Shown: one piece after another, positions 9,080 to 17,941 of the stretch
How the letters are laid out: each line of letters opens with the position of its first letter
Position numbering within the stretch: the stretch's first letter is position 1
Assembly (NCBI RefSeq): GCF_003610355.1
Contig: NZ_RAPY01000001.1
Coordinates: forward strand, 2,763,389 to 2,827,388
DNA length: 64,000 nt
DNA from: Sphingobacterium detergens
Lineage (GTDB): Bacteria; Bacteroidota; Bacteroidia; Sphingobacteriales; Sphingobacteriaceae
Reading direction: 5' to 3'
Made by a program: the position numbers and the translations under genes
Notes under the pieces: model-generated
Told to the model about the DNA's origin: nothing
The model's input: the letters and a program-made list of their open reading frames with translations, nothing else
Databases searched by the model: none

Positions 9080-10426
9080 TTAATGGGACGCGCCCACAGT
9101 GATACGTTCCGTTTTAAGTTTACGCTTGATCCAAAATCCGTAAAACGCAATAAACAAATAACATAGTAATGGTATAAAAAAACCAACAGCCATCTTAGAA
9201 TGATCTGAAATCAATCCCATAATAGGTGGACAGAAGGCTCCCCCTGCGACAGCCATCACCAAGAAAGAAGAAGCTTTCTTCGTCAATGTACCTAGATCTT
9301 GAATCCCTAGGGCGAAGATTGTAGGAAACATAATGGACATAAAAAAATATGTCGTAAACAGGCTGAAAACCGAAAGCCATCCGATATCAGCAATAACGAC
9401 CGCGACCAACACACTATTGGCTATCGCGTACCACATCAATAATTTACGTGGGCTCACAAACCGCATAAAATATGCTCCTGTAAGACGACCGATCCAGAAG
9501 GCTCCCATCCCACCGATAGCGAGCAGGATCGAGGCTGCCTGTTCATTATTTTTGGGCATAAAAAAATCACCAAAATAACCTAAGTGTACCATGATATTGC
9601 TGATAGGTGTTTGCAGATCGTGAACAGCATCTATGACATAATTGATAAAAAAGGAATTCGTACCTGTCTGCGCGGCGACATATAAAAATTGTGCTGCAAC
9701 AGCCAATATAAAAGCTGGATATTGCAATAGCTTTCGCAATGGCGGGTTTTCCTCCCCATCTGTATCGGGGTCTTCTTTGACTTCGGGCAACTTGATGACC
9801 ATAAAAATAAGCAGAACCACCACTACGATACTACCGATCATCATATAGGGTGTCACTAAAGAATCAAACTTATCATGTTCACCCGTTGACTCCATCCCAA
9901 AAACGAAAAGCCCGCCGATAAGTGGTCCTAATATCCACCCAAGTCCGTTGAAAGATTGAGAAATATTAATTCGTCGGGCAGCTCCTGTCTTGTCCCCCAG
10001 TACAGTAGAATAGGGATTCGCAGCGGTCTCTAAAAAAGTGAGTCCGCAGGCCAGCACAAACAAAGCGATCAGGAAAGGAATAAAAGCACCTAATGCTGCA
10101 GCAGGATAAAACATAAACGCACCTATAGCAAAAATAGCTAAACCAAGGATAATACCTCTTTGATAGCCATATCGTTTAATGAATAATCCTGCGGGCAAGG
10201 CCATGGCCAAGTATCCAATATAAAGGGAAAATTGCACAAAGCCGGATTGCGCTTTACTGACATGCAAAAGATCCTGAAAATGCTTATCCAGAACATCTAA
10301 GAAACCGTGGGCGAAACCCCAAAGGAGAAACAGGCTGCAAATAAAAATGAACGGCACAAGATAATTGACTCCTTGCTCATTGACAAAGAGAGATCTTTTC
10401 TTTTTTCTTGGGGATGTCGTGTTCAT
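9080..10426 (-). CDS. fucP: FucP-type sugar:H+ symporter (MFS), first copy
   Basis: 448 residues with about 12 hydrophobic helices and FucP-family signatures: LLWGFAHGFLDVLDKHFQ in helix 1 (Asp residues of the FucP proton/sugar path), AMALPAGLFIKRYGYQRGI in helices 2-3 and LTFLETAANPYSTVLGD in helix 4. It brings the free sugar through the inner membrane. FucP of Escherichia coli accepts L-fucose, L-galactose and D-arabinose, so the family fits either sugar. It lies between the isomerase (30 bases upstream) and the kinase (16 bases downstream) in the same operon. A second, clearly distinct FucP is encoded in the L-fucose unit at 22048, which argues that this copy has a different job. Confidence 0.93.
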   Translation of the reverse strand: MNTTSPRKKKRSLFVNEQGVNYLVPFIFICSLFLLWGFAHGFLDVLDKHFQDLLHVSKAQSGFVQFSLYIGYLAMALPAGLFIKRYGYQRGIILGLAIFAIGAFMFYPAAALGAFIPFLIALFVLACGLTFLETAANPYSTVLGDKTGAARRINISQSFNGLGWILGPLIGGLFVFGMESTGEHDKFDSLVTPYMMIGSIVVVVLLIFMVIKLPEVKEDPDTDGEENPPLRKLLQYPAFILAVAAQFLYVAAQTGTNSFFINYVIDAVHDLQTPISNIMVHLGYFGDFFMPKNNEQAASILLAIGGMGAFWIGRLTGAYFMRFVSPRKLLMWYAIANSVLVAVVIADIGWLSVFSLFTTYFFMSIMFPTIFALGIQDLGTLTKKASSFLVMAVAGGAFCPPIMGLISDHSKMAVGFFIPLLCYLFIAFYGFWIKRKLKTERITVGASH

Positions 10427-10456
10427 GGTGATAAAAATTATATTGAAGCCTAAATC

Positions 10457-12220
10457 TTATTTATACAAGGGTCCATATACCTGACATGCTCTATAGTCGC
10501 TGCCCTCGCTGTCCATTCCAAAAGCTCCCCATGCCGATGGCCGAAAGATTGCCTCCTGCGCAACATTATGCATATTGACAGGAATGCGTAACATCGCTGC
10601 CAACGTGATCAGATCTGCGCCGATATGCCCATAACTAATAGCGCCATGATTGGAACCCCAATTGGCCATAACGGCATATACACTAGAAAAATTAGCTTCT
10701 CCAGTCAAGCGTGGTACAAACCAGGTGGTTGGCCAGATTTTATCTGTGCGTTCATCCAATATACGATGGACATCTTCTGGCAGATCGATTGTCCATCCCT
10801 CAGCAATTTGCAAAACTGGCCCTACTCCCTTTATGAGATTGAGTCGGCACATGGTTACGGGCATTCCCCCCTCAGTGACAAACTTGGACGAAAAACCACC
10901 ACCCCGCATATAATCTCGATTGGAGGGGTAAAATGTCGTAGCCTTGAGACAGGCATCCACTTCTTTATCCGAAATTTCCCAATGTGGTTTCATTACAGGC
11001 TTGTCCCCAAGGCGCTGTTTCCCCGTACCATCAAGAGTCGCCGATCCGGAATTAATCAAGTGCAGAAATCCATCCGCAGCCCTTCCCTCCGGCTTCCAAC
11101 CAGATACGCGCGCCACAGCCTCAGGACTCCAATAAGTCCGCACATCAGCAAAGATCTGCGCAGTATTGGTCAATAGATAATTAAACAGCATGGAAACCCC
11201 ATTCAAGGCATCATTTTCAGTAGCCACCAAATAAGGTGCACGTATGCCATTCCAATCAAATGACGAATTCAATAGTGCTTCGGAAAAATCACCATCCGGT
11301 AAGAAATCTGTCCATTGCCGTTGCCCCTGAAATCCAGCCAAGAGCGCATGGTGACCTTGTGCTTCTTCTCCATAGCCTTGATCGACAAGTCTTGGATTGC
11401 CGATCATGAGATCACGCATAATCATCGTCATCTTGACAACAAACTCCCAATCCTGATCTTTCTCTTCGCGGCTTTTGACATTCTTTGGTTGATTAAAGTC
11501 TTCACCCTCTTGACAATGTTCACGCGTCCACTTTAATGCTAATTTAAACTCCTCCGGATCAAAAATATGCTGTTGTATCCGGCGCAAGATTTCTGAGGAA
11601 TCCACATACTCATTACGCATGCCCAGGTAACTTTGGAAAAAGTCAGCATCAACGATAGACCCCGCTATTCCCATCGAAACCGAACCGATAGCCAAATAAG
11701 ATTTGCCCCGCATAATTGCCACAGCTAATCCTGCTCTCGCAAAGGCCAGTAACTTCTCACGCACGTCCTCCGGTATATGCTGATCGCCCATGTCCTGTAC
11801 ATCCTTACCATAGATCCCAAAGGCTGGTAAGCCCTTTTGATTATGAGCTGCCAACGTGGCTGCCAAGTATACTGCCCCGGGTCGTTCGGTACCATTAAAA
11901 CCCCAAATTGCTTTGGGCAACAGGGGATTCATATCCATTGTTTCAGAACCATAACACCAACAGGGTGTGACAGAAAGTGATACACCGACATTCTCCCGCT
12001 CAAACTTATCGGCACAGTCTGCGGCTTCCTTTACACCACCAATACAGGTATCCGCGACAACGCAGACCACCGGTGTTCCATCTGGATATTTCAATTCAGC
12101 GTTAAACAAAGCCACCACAGCTTTAGCCATATTCATGGTTGTCTCTTCCAAAGATTCACGTATACCGCCCAGGCGACCATCGATAATAGGGCGAATACCA
12201 ATTTTAGGATATGTTTTCAT
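10457..12220 (-). CDS. fucI: L-fucose/D-arabinose isomerase
   Basis: 587 residues, the usual FucI length (about 590), starting [20 protein letters not shown], the diagnostic FucI N-terminus; the metal-site motif [15 protein letters not shown] lies near residue 335 and the C-terminal segment [17 protein letters not shown] is also typical. The Mn-dependent cytosolic enzyme interconverts L-fucose with L-fuculose and, in characterized relatives, D-arabinose with D-ribulose. It starts 5 bases after the DUF6786-like gene. No fuculokinase of the FucK type or fuculose-phosphate aldolase (FucA) is visible, while a ribulokinase follows, and L-fucose has its own oxidative route nearby. I therefore favour D-arabinose as the physiological substrate (inference). 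Confidence 0.96.
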   Translation of the reverse strand: MKTYPKIGIRPIIDGRLGGIRESLEETTMNMAKAVVALFNAELKYPDGTPVVCVVADTCIGGVKEAADCADKFERENVGVSLSVTPCWCYGSETMDMNPLLPKAIWGFNGTERPGAVYLAATLAAHNQKGLPAFGIYGKDVQDMGDQHIPEDVREKLLAFARAGLAVAIMRGKSYLAIGSVSMGIAGSIVDADFFQSYLGMRNEYVDSSEILRRIQQHIFDPEEFKLALKWTREHCQEGEDFNQPKNVKSREEKDQDWEFVVKMTMIMRDLMIGNPRLVDQGYGEEAQGHHALLAGFQGQRQWTDFLPDGDFSEALLNSSFDWNGIRAPYLVATENDALNGVSMLFNYLLTNTAQIFADVRTYWSPEAVARVSGWKPEGRAADGFLHLINSGSATLDGTGKQRLGDKPVMKPHWEISDKEVDACLKATTFYPSNRDYMRGGGFSSKFVTEGGMPVTMCRLNLIKGVGPVLQIAEGWTIDLPEDVHRILDERTDKIWPTTWFVPRLTGEANFSSVYAVMANWGSNHGAISYGHIGADLITLAAMLRIPVNMHNVAQEAIFRPSAWGAFGMDSEGSDYRACQVYGPLYK

Positions 12221-12225
12221 ATTTG

Positions 12226-13464
12226 TTACTTTTTAGGTTGACCAAAAATTGTTGAAACACGGGCGAGGGAGGTTCCTAGCACCTTCTCAGCAATTGTATT
12301 CAGCTCAGTTTTGTCCCCAGTAAAATGGAAGACACTATGATTGTGTACAATCTGTTCATTGGGAGGGATAAAAGCCGCCGGAGAAACACTTTCAATTTCA
12401 TAAAAAGGTCCCATTTGCGTGCCGTCCGCTAACGGGCCGTCGTTATAAGCATTCATTGCATCACCTAGGAAAGGATCTTTTTTTGTCGTCCATTCCTGGT
12501 TTAGATAAGTAGCAGTATTAGCTACGTCAAAAAGGGTAATCGTAAGCACACCTTCATCAACAGCATAACTTCCGGCGATAGGTTTGGCGCGATGAGGTGG
12601 TATACCGAGTTTGCCTCTTGACAAACCATCAGCCTTAAAGTATAAAACGCCTTTTTCCATTGCAATCCGATCAGATTGAATCTCACCAAAGTAGTCTGTT
12701 GTGGCCACTTTACCCTCAGCTTCTTCTTTATAGGGGATTAAAATCACGGTTTCCGGAGTCGGTGTAAACATATCTAAATTCCATATACAGGGCGCTCCGG
12801 TCTTTTTATCCCAGGTAAAATCACCTGTATTTCGCAAGCTATTGGTTGTTTTAAACCCAACAGATTTCACTTTATCCCCTAATACAATGGAAAGCATACC
12901 TTCGATCTCTTTGCGTTCCAATATCTCGACCTGACGGTTCACATTTATTTTGAACTGCGTCCCGGCATAGTTTTGCAGTTCCATATCCTTGGCGAGTCGC
13001 ACACTTTTCGTGGAGGATGAAACCAAAGACCAACTTTCGGTGTCAATTGCTGCTGGGGTGCGCCAATGATCAAAGACCATCTCCTTTTTCGGTGCAAAAA
13101 ACAAGGAAAAAGGCCCACCTTCTGGCCCAAGCCATAGCCGATCTTCACCACCATAAGCATTCATATGTGGATCAATAGCCTGATCAAAAGCTTTGTAGTT
13201 GATCCAGCCGAAGCTCTTCCCTCCCTGACCTTCTGCGGTAGAAGTAAACACTTTGCCTTGGTATTTGGGTGAAACAATAAGCTTCGCTTCACCTCCGGAA
13301 GCTGAAAGGACAATCAGTTGCTGATCCCATTTTTGCAGAAAAGTGAGATCATCAGCGAAATTAGGTTTGCCCTTTTGCGCTTGTCCGGGTCCCTTGTTAT
13401 TACCCTGACAGGCTGAGAACAATACGGAGAATATCATCATAGCTTTGAATAGTTTTGTTTTCAT
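12226..13464 (-). CDS. DUF6786-like secreted lipoprotein of a sugar locus
   Basis: 412 residues with a lipoprotein signal ([19 protein letters not shown], Cys19). The body shows motifs such as [33 protein letters not shown] and [12 protein letters not shown] that I associate with the DUF6786 family found beside glycoside hydrolases in Bacteroidota; the family number is from memory and less sure than the relationship. The pattern (beta-rich, GGEDRxWLGPEGG) is reminiscent of galactose-mutarotase-like folds, so an aldose epimerase or carbohydrate-binding role is possible but unproven. It is coupled to GH172 (11 bases downstream) and FucI (5 bases upstream of the latter), so it probably acts at the membrane on the same sugar. 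Confidence 0.7.
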   Translation of the reverse strand: MKTKLFKAMMIFSVLFSACQGNNKGPGQAQKGKPNFADDLTFLQKWDQQLIVLSASGGEAKLIVSPKYQGKVFTSTAEGQGGKSFGWINYKAFDQAIDPHMNAYGGEDRLWLGPEGGPFSLFFAPKKEMVFDHWRTPAAIDTESWSLVSSSTKSVRLAKDMELQNYAGTQFKINVNRQVEILERKEIEGMLSIVLGDKVKSVGFKTTNSLRNTGDFTWDKKTGAPCIWNLDMFTPTPETVILIPYKEEAEGKVATTDYFGEIQSDRIAMEKGVLYFKADGLSRGKLGIPPHRAKPIAGSYAVDEGVLTITLFDVANTATYLNQEWTTKKDPFLGDAMNAYNDGPLADGTQMGPFYEIESVSPAAFIPPNEQIVHNHSVFHFTGDKTELNTIAEKVLGTSLARVSTIFGQPKK

Positions 13465-13475
13465 GGTTCCGAACT

Positions 13476-14624
13476 TTAATTGATTTCTATCCCATTCTTT
13501 CCTGGAAGTGGCTTAAATTTGCCGTGAGGCTCTGTCTGGTACCAGTAAGCCACCGAAATAATATCAGATTTCTGCGGCAGATACCGGTCTTCGGACCGCC
13601 AGCCCAAATCTTGAACGGTTACCTTTAGGTCACCGTCAAAACGTACAGGATCCAGAATATGCCAACGGTACATTCCAAATCGCTGCTGCGAATCATATAT
13701 GCCATCCGGACGGATTACTTGATGTAGACCAGCATAAGGTGTAGTAAATTCCTGATATCTACGCGTTTCTTTGTTTTCAAAATTATAAGATCCACAGAAG
13801 TAGTCTTCTAAGCCCGTGGTGACGATCGTAGCAAACTCTTTATCGCCATCGAGAAAGAACTTGACTTCACCTTCACCCCACCAGCCCGTATTGTTAACAC
13901 CAACAGCTAAATAGGTTCCAACATAATGTCCTTTCCCTTTTACACCGTCCAGAATGGTATGTAAGGCACCTTCCGTAGGGTGAGATCTTCGGTATTGCGC
14001 ATGGAAATACGCTTCATCATGACCAACTTCTGTCTCGGCATAATTGACTTGATAATAGAGAACCATGGGATGAATACTGACATTTTCCATTGTTATCTTG
14101 CATTTTTTTCGAAAAGGCATCTGCCAATAGGAGTTAAAAGCACTACCCGGATTGACCGTCATCGCGAGCGAATTTAAAGGGGCGTATTTATTCCAGCCCA
14201 TTCCAAAAAAGGCTCCGACAGGTGCTTCAACCGAAGGCTCTGTCTCCCCATCCCAATAAAACCGGATAATGGATTGACTCCAGTTGCCTGTCGGTGTCAT
14301 CCAGATGTGCTGAATAATCCCCGATCCATCTATTTCAGCCAGCGTAAATGTCTCCCCGGCACCGATATGGACATAAGGATTAACTTTCCATCCCACGCCG
14401 AGCTCTCGGGCAGCTTTGGAAGCATTTGCCTGGTTACGTACTGCTTCCTTTTCATTGGGGACAGCCATTCCACCTTTACCTTTTCCACCGCTAAAGTTTT
14501 CAGGACTGATTGACCTTGTTTTAGCATTCGATAGTTTCGATAGATTACCTAATCCATTTGAATTTTGAGCGAAAGATGTATAACCGAACAGGACTACACA
14601 CCATAAAAACATGAATCTTTTCAT
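13476..14624 (-). CDS. GH172 (DUF2961) glycoside hydrolase
   Basis: 382 residues with a signal peptide (MKRFMFLWCVVLFGYTSFAQ). DUF2961 hallmarks are GSGIIQHIWMTPTG, the segment RFYWDGETEPSVEAPVGAFF and FLDGDKEFATIVTTGLEDYF near residue 270, carrying the conserved acidic residues. DUF2961 is now GH172, whose characterized members include alpha-D-fructofuranosidases and exo-D-arabinofuranosidases that attack mycobacterial arabinan. The enzyme would act in the periplasm or on the surface and release a furanosyl sugar. As first gene of an operon that continues with FucI and a ribulokinase, the D-arabinofuranosidase activity fits best (inference). Two palindromic operator candidates precede it at 225 and 314 bases upstream. 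Confidence 0.9.
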   Translation of the reverse strand: MKRFMFLWCVVLFGYTSFAQNSNGLGNLSKLSNAKTRSISPENFSGGKGKGGMAVPNEKEAVRNQANASKAARELGVGWKVNPYVHIGAGETFTLAEIDGSGIIQHIWMTPTGNWSQSIIRFYWDGETEPSVEAPVGAFFGMGWNKYAPLNSLAMTVNPGSAFNSYWQMPFRKKCKITMENVSIHPMVLYYQVNYAETEVGHDEAYFHAQYRRSHPTEGALHTILDGVKGKGHYVGTYLAVGVNNTGWWGEGEVKFFLDGDKEFATIVTTGLEDYFCGSYNFENKETRRYQEFTTPYAGLHQVIRPDGIYDSQQRFGMYRWHILDPVRFDGDLKVTVQDLGWRSEDRYLPQKSDIISVAYWYQTEPHGKFKPLPGKNGIEIN

Positions 14625-14848
14625 ATACTGTAATTGATTATCTTATTGATTGTATATTTTAAACAGTACAAATGAGTGTGTTACACGCTCTTTCCCATCA
14701 GTAAGATGGAGCATTTCCTATTTAAAAATTACATTCAATTGTGTAATAAAATTGAAATTTTAACTATGGACGGTTTATAATCCATGTAATATTTATTTGG
14801 AATTTATTTTATATAATCAGTTCTGTAGGATCTTTTTACCTTTAAAGC

Positions 14849-14860
14849 TTAAACGTTTAA
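14849..14860. promoter_or_regulatory. Putative LacI-family operator 1 upstream of GH172 operon
   Basis: TTAAACGTTTAA is a perfect 12-bp palindrome with a central CG, preceded by AGC exactly as at the 4586 and 14938 sites. Confidence 0.65.
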
Positions 14861-14937
14861 ACAAAAAGGGCAAAAAAAAGCAAAAGGATCCGCTAGTTTA
14901 TCTTCAGTTTATAATTATCAGTTATACAAGTATAAGC

Positions 14938-14949
14938 TTAATCGATTAA
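14938..14949. promoter_or_regulatory. Putative LacI-family operator 2 upstream of GH172 operon
   Basis: TTAATCGATTAA is a second perfect 12-bp palindrome with the same AGC flank, 89 bases (about 8.5 helical turns) from operator 1. Paired sites would allow a DNA loop by a tetrameric or two-dimer repressor. Confidence 0.6.
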
Positions 14950-15082
14950 ATAAACAAAATAAAATTTATATTTTTTTTTATTAACATCAAAATCCTCAGT
15001 AGATTAGGTGTAAAATCGGCCTTATTTGTATATTTTCACGGTCTTGGGCATTCCACCTATCATCAGCGGATATAAAAACAAA

Positions 15083-15111
15083 AAAGTCGGAAGAGTAGTT
15101 CTTCCGACTTT
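15083..15111 (-). terminator. Rho-independent terminator of the L-fucose operon
   Basis: A perfect 12-bp stem (AAAGTCGGAAGA with its complement) around a 5-base loop; on the minus strand it is followed by TTTTTGTTTTTATA. It lies 89 bases after the stop codon of the last SDR gene. Confidence 0.85.
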
Positions 15112-15199
15112 AACAGGCACAGCCCTATTTTCTTATCGCACGTAGCTCATTAGAGCCTGGCTAAACACGATGCTTCAAGTTTCTTATTTTTACTGGATA

Positions 15200-15988
15200 T
15201 TATTCCGCAATAATGGAACGGTCCAAATGCACATAACCACCATCAACATGGATCAATTGGCCTGTTGTATGGCTTGACTTGTCAGATAGCAAGAATACGG
15301 TTGTATCTGCAATTTCCTCAGCCGTAGTCATGCGATTTTCTAAAGGAATACGATCGGTAATCTTTTTTAATATTTCCTCGGGATTTGGCAAAGTCTGGAT
15401 CCAGGTATCGTATTGAGGAGTGGCGCATTCAGCAACAACAATAGCATTTACACGGATTGAATAAGGCAATAGTTCTACAGCCCATTCGCGTGTCAATGCA
15501 TTTCGCCCGCCATTGGACGCAGCATAAGCTGATGTATTGCCCTGTCCGGTTTCTCCGGTTTTGGAAGATATATTAACAATACTTCCTTTAGATGCTTTCA
15601 ATGCATCCAATGCATGATGCGCCATTAAATAATAATGGATCAGGTTTTTATGTAATGAAGCTACGAATTTCGCATAATCACCAGATGCCAAACCCACCCC
15701 ATCATTCTGTCCCGCGTTATTCACCAAGCCGTCTATACGACCATAAACCTCAAGTGTCTTTTGTACTGCTTTTTCACAATCTTCAGGTTTGGACAATTCG
15801 GCTTCGATACACAAAGCATCAATACCAAACTGTTTCACTTCTTCCTTGACTTTCTCATTGTCGGCCTGCTTACGTCCTACAATAACAGGAATAGCCTGCT
15901 CCTTGGCCAAAGCATGCACTACAGCGCGCCCTATCCCTTTTGCACCACCTGTAACAATAACTACTTTATCTTTTAAATGAAGATCCAT
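15200..15988 (-). CDS. SDR-family L-fucose dehydrogenase, active-site Lys replaced by Asn
   Basis: 262 residues with an N-terminal NAD(P)-binding motif VTGGAKGIGRA, NNAG around 90-93, catalytic Ser in NISSKTG (141/142) and Tyr155. The classical YxxxK motif reads YAASN, so position 159 is Asn instead of Lys. The stretch SSKTGETGQGNTSAYAAS and the C-terminal GQLIHVDGGYVHLDR resemble L-fucose dehydrogenases of oxidative fucose loci. It would oxidize L-fucose at C1 to L-fuconolactone in the cytosol. It is the last gene of the unit, 180 bases after the lactonase gene, with a hairpin in between, and is followed by a strong terminator. Function is assigned by context and similarity; the missing Lys may be a subfamily trait. 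Confidence 0.82.
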   Translation of the reverse strand: MDLHLKDKVVIVTGGAKGIGRAVVHALAKEQAIPVIVGRKQADNEKVKEEVKQFGIDALCIEAELSKPEDCEKAVQKTLEVYGRIDGLVNNAGQNDGVGLASGDYAKFVASLHKNLIHYYLMAHHALDALKASKGSIVNISSKTGETGQGNTSAYAASNGGRNALTREWAVELLPYSIRVNAIVVAECATPQYDTWIQTLPNPEEILKKITDRIPLENRMTTAEEIADTTVFLLSDKSSHTTGQLIHVDGGYVHLDRSIIAE

Positions 15989-16123
15989 AATAATTTTATT
16001 GAATTGTATGTTTCATTGATGAGTGTCTGTTTTCTACATCAACGAACTCGTTTCACTGGTTATTGATTAAAGCTTATCCTAACAGCAGCGAGTTGATTAG
16101 ACTCGATTTATCTGCCATGAAAG

Positions 16124-16164
16124 GACTTCAGTATGCATTCTTCCCTTTCATACATACTGAAGTC
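16124..16164. terminator. Hairpin between lactonase and fucose dehydrogenase genes
   Basis: GACTTCAGTATG at 16124-16135 pairs perfectly with 16153-16164 around a 17-base loop. The T-run (16165-16170) follows on the plus strand; on the minus (operon) strand only CCTTT follows. It may act as a partial terminator, RNA-stability element or processing site within the operon. Confidence 0.45.
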
Positions 16165-16168
16165 TTTT

Positions 16169-16996
16169 TTATAGATTATATACACGTATGGCATTCTCAG
16201 CCCAAAACGCATTTTTTTCCTTTTCTGTAAAGTCGCCCAACTTGTCTTCCACTATAGCGAGACTTTCCTCATAGGAGGCCGCTAACAGGCATACAGGCCA
16301 GTCCGATCCAAACATAATCCTTTCTTTTCCAAAACGTAGGAAAATATGGTCGAGATACTGTTTGAAATCATCCAACTTCCAGCTGGTCCAATCTGCCTCT
16401 GTAGCCAGTCCGGACACTTTACAGACCACATTTGAAAAGGCAGCAAGTTTATCGATAAACGCAGCCCACTCATCAAACTCCCTTGATTTAATCGGAGGTT
16501 TGGCAATATGATCCAGTACAAATTGAAGGTTTGGATTTTGCTGAACACATTGTAATGTAGCCTCATAATGACGCGGACGGATCAGTAAATCGTAGGTATA
16601 GCCAAACTCGGCCAATGCTTTTAACCCATTCAACACAGCTGGTCGAATCAGAAAATCTGGGTCCAACTCTCCCTCAACAATGTGTCGGAAGCCTTTGATC
16701 ACCGGTAGTTCTTTATAACTTGTCAACTGCTGTTCAATATCGTCGGCCTGAAGGTCAATCCATCCAACTACACCCTTTATAAAGGGGTGGCTTTTGGACA
16801 GCTGAACCAAATAATTCGTTTCCGCGTCAGATTGATCAGCCTGAACGGCCACACTACCTGCAAATCCATTTCGTTCCAATACAAACTGAATATCCAATGG
16901 TGTGAAATCTCGTTTAATAACGAGCATCTCGTCTGTAATCCAACTGTCTCTCACAGGATCGAATTGCCAAAAATGCTGATGGGTATCTATGCGCAT
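16169..16996 (-). CDS. L-fuconolactonase-type amidohydrolase
   Basis: 275 residues from ATG 16996, chosen because the family N-terminus MRIDTHQHFWQFDP with its metal-binding His-x-His begins there; the upstream in-frame extension overlaps the neighbouring gene. Further marks of the amidohydrolase-2 family are FVLDHIAKPP near residue 165 and the C-terminal RIMFGSDWPVC with its catalytic Asp. The TIM-barrel enzyme opens the lactone made by fucose dehydrogenase, giving L-fuconate in the cytosol. Related lactonases act on rhamnono- and galactono-lactones, but the surrounding fucose genes favour fuconolactone. It starts 25 bases after the FAH-family gene and belongs to the same transcript. Confidence 0.9.
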   Translation of the reverse strand: MRIDTHQHFWQFDPVRDSWITDEMLVIKRDFTPLDIQFVLERNGFAGSVAVQADQSDAETNYLVQLSKSHPFIKGVVGWIDLQADDIEQQLTSYKELPVIKGFRHIVEGELDPDFLIRPAVLNGLKALAEFGYTYDLLIRPRHYEATLQCVQQNPNLQFVLDHIAKPPIKSREFDEWAAFIDKLAAFSNVVCKVSGLATEADWTSWKLDDFKQYLDHIFLRFGKERIMFGSDWPVCLLAASYEESLAIVEDKLGDFTEKEKNAFWAENAIRVYNL

Positions 16997-17021
16997 AATA
17001 AAACCTAAAATAGGAGATAAA

Positions 17022-17879
17022 TTAATTTTTTGAATAAGCAACCACAGTCTGACGTGATTCGCCAAGTCCATCTGCACCCAATTCAATCACATCACCAGGT
17101 TTTAAGTAAATAGGAGGATTAAATCCAAGACCTACACCCGCAGGAGTTCCTGTTGAAATCACATCTCCTGGCAATAGGGTCATAAATCGAGACACATAAG
17201 AAACAACATGTGCAATTGAAAATATTAAATCTTTGGTATTTCCATCCTGATAGGTTTTACCATTAACTTTCAACCAGATACGTACATTGTTAATATCCTT
17301 GATTTCCTCTTTCGTGGCCATAAATGGTCCCATAGGCGCAAATGTATCACAGCCCTTTCCTTTATCCCAGGTTCCGCCGCGTTCCAGTTGATACTCACGT
17401 TCAGATACGTCATTGTGAAGTACATAACCTGCAACATAATCCAAAGCCTCATTTTCGGCTACATAAGAAGCTTTTTTACCAATTACAATACAAAATTCCA
17501 CTTCCCAATCCGTCTTTACAGAGTCTTTAGGAATCATCACATTATCGTATGGTCCTATTAATGAAGTAGTGGATTTCATAAAAATAATAGGTTCCGCAGG
17601 AATCGGTGCATTTGTTTCCTTGGCATGATCCATATAATTCAGTCCGATACAAACTATTTTAGATGGACGGGCAAAAGGTGCTCCGATACGCTCGTCTTGT
17701 GGGATTTCAGTCAGTTTACCTGTATTGGCTTTGACAAATTCCTCTAAACGAGCCAAGCCATCCTCCGCAAAAAATTGCTCATTGTAATCACCACCAAATG
17801 CACTTACATCGTAGTTTACTCCGTCAACCTGAACTCCAATCTTCTCTTTGCCAAAGGCTCCAAAACGTATTAATTTCAT
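17022..17879 (-). CDS. FAH-family 2,4-diketo-3-deoxy-L-fuconate hydrolase
   Basis: 285 residues with the fumarylacetoacetate-hydrolase fold: IVCIGLNYMDHAKETNAPIP around 75-94, the metal-binding acidic cluster in DWEVEFCIVIGK, the segment GNTKDLIFSIAHVVSYVSRF and the C-terminal GDVISTGTPAGVG. In the oxidative L-fucose pathway the enzyme splits L-2,4-diketo-3-deoxyfuconate into pyruvate and L-lactate, the last step. It follows the SDR gene at 17942 (62 bases, holding a short repeat) and precedes the lactonase. Similar proteins serve catechol and 2,4-diketo-3-deoxy-L-rhamnonate pathways, but all partners of the fucose route are adjacent here. Confidence 0.9.
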   Translation of the reverse strand: MKLIRFGAFGKEKIGVQVDGVNYDVSAFGGDYNEQFFAEDGLARLEEFVKANTGKLTEIPQDERIGAPFARPSKIVCIGLNYMDHAKETNAPIPAEPIIFMKSTTSLIGPYDNVMIPKDSVKTDWEVEFCIVIGKKASYVAENEALDYVAGYVLHNDVSEREYQLERGGTWDKGKGCDTFAPMGPFMATKEEIKDINNVRIWLKVNGKTYQDGNTKDLIFSIAHVVSYVSRFMTLLPGDVISTGTPAGVGLGFNPPIYLKPGDVIELGADGLGESRQTVVAYSKN

Positions 17880-17889
17880 ATTTTTTTAT

Positions 17890-17934
17890 ATTTGAGATAT
17901 GAGATAGTAGATATGAGAATCTAATGTCTCAAAT
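17890..17934. repeat. AT-rich GAGATATGAG repeat copy forming a short hairpin
   Basis: ATTTGAGA (17890-17897) pairs with TCTCAAAT (17927-17934); inside lies a 23-base segment (17895-17917) that recurs with two mismatches at 63927-63949 in the rRNA operon spacer. It fills most of the 62-base gap between two fucose genes. Confidence 0.5.
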
Positions 17935-17941
17935 CTAACAT

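Larger units (their letters stand above)
14625..15199. other. Intergenic regulatory region between the two sugar loci
   Basis: 575 bases without a credible gene. It holds two LacI-type palindromes (14849-14860 and 14938-14949), the promoter region of the GH172 operon (not precisely readable), and the terminator of the L-fucose operon (15083-15111). Base composition is very AT-rich around 14740-14990. Confidence 0.7.

Noticed and set aside
9064..9186. 41-codon N-terminal extension of the ribulokinase
   Set aside because: It overlaps the permease gene, and the inner ATG has a strong ribosome-binding site and the family N-terminus.
10625..11176. Plus-strand open frame of 183 codons
   Set aside because: Antisense to fucI, which has full-length family similarity.
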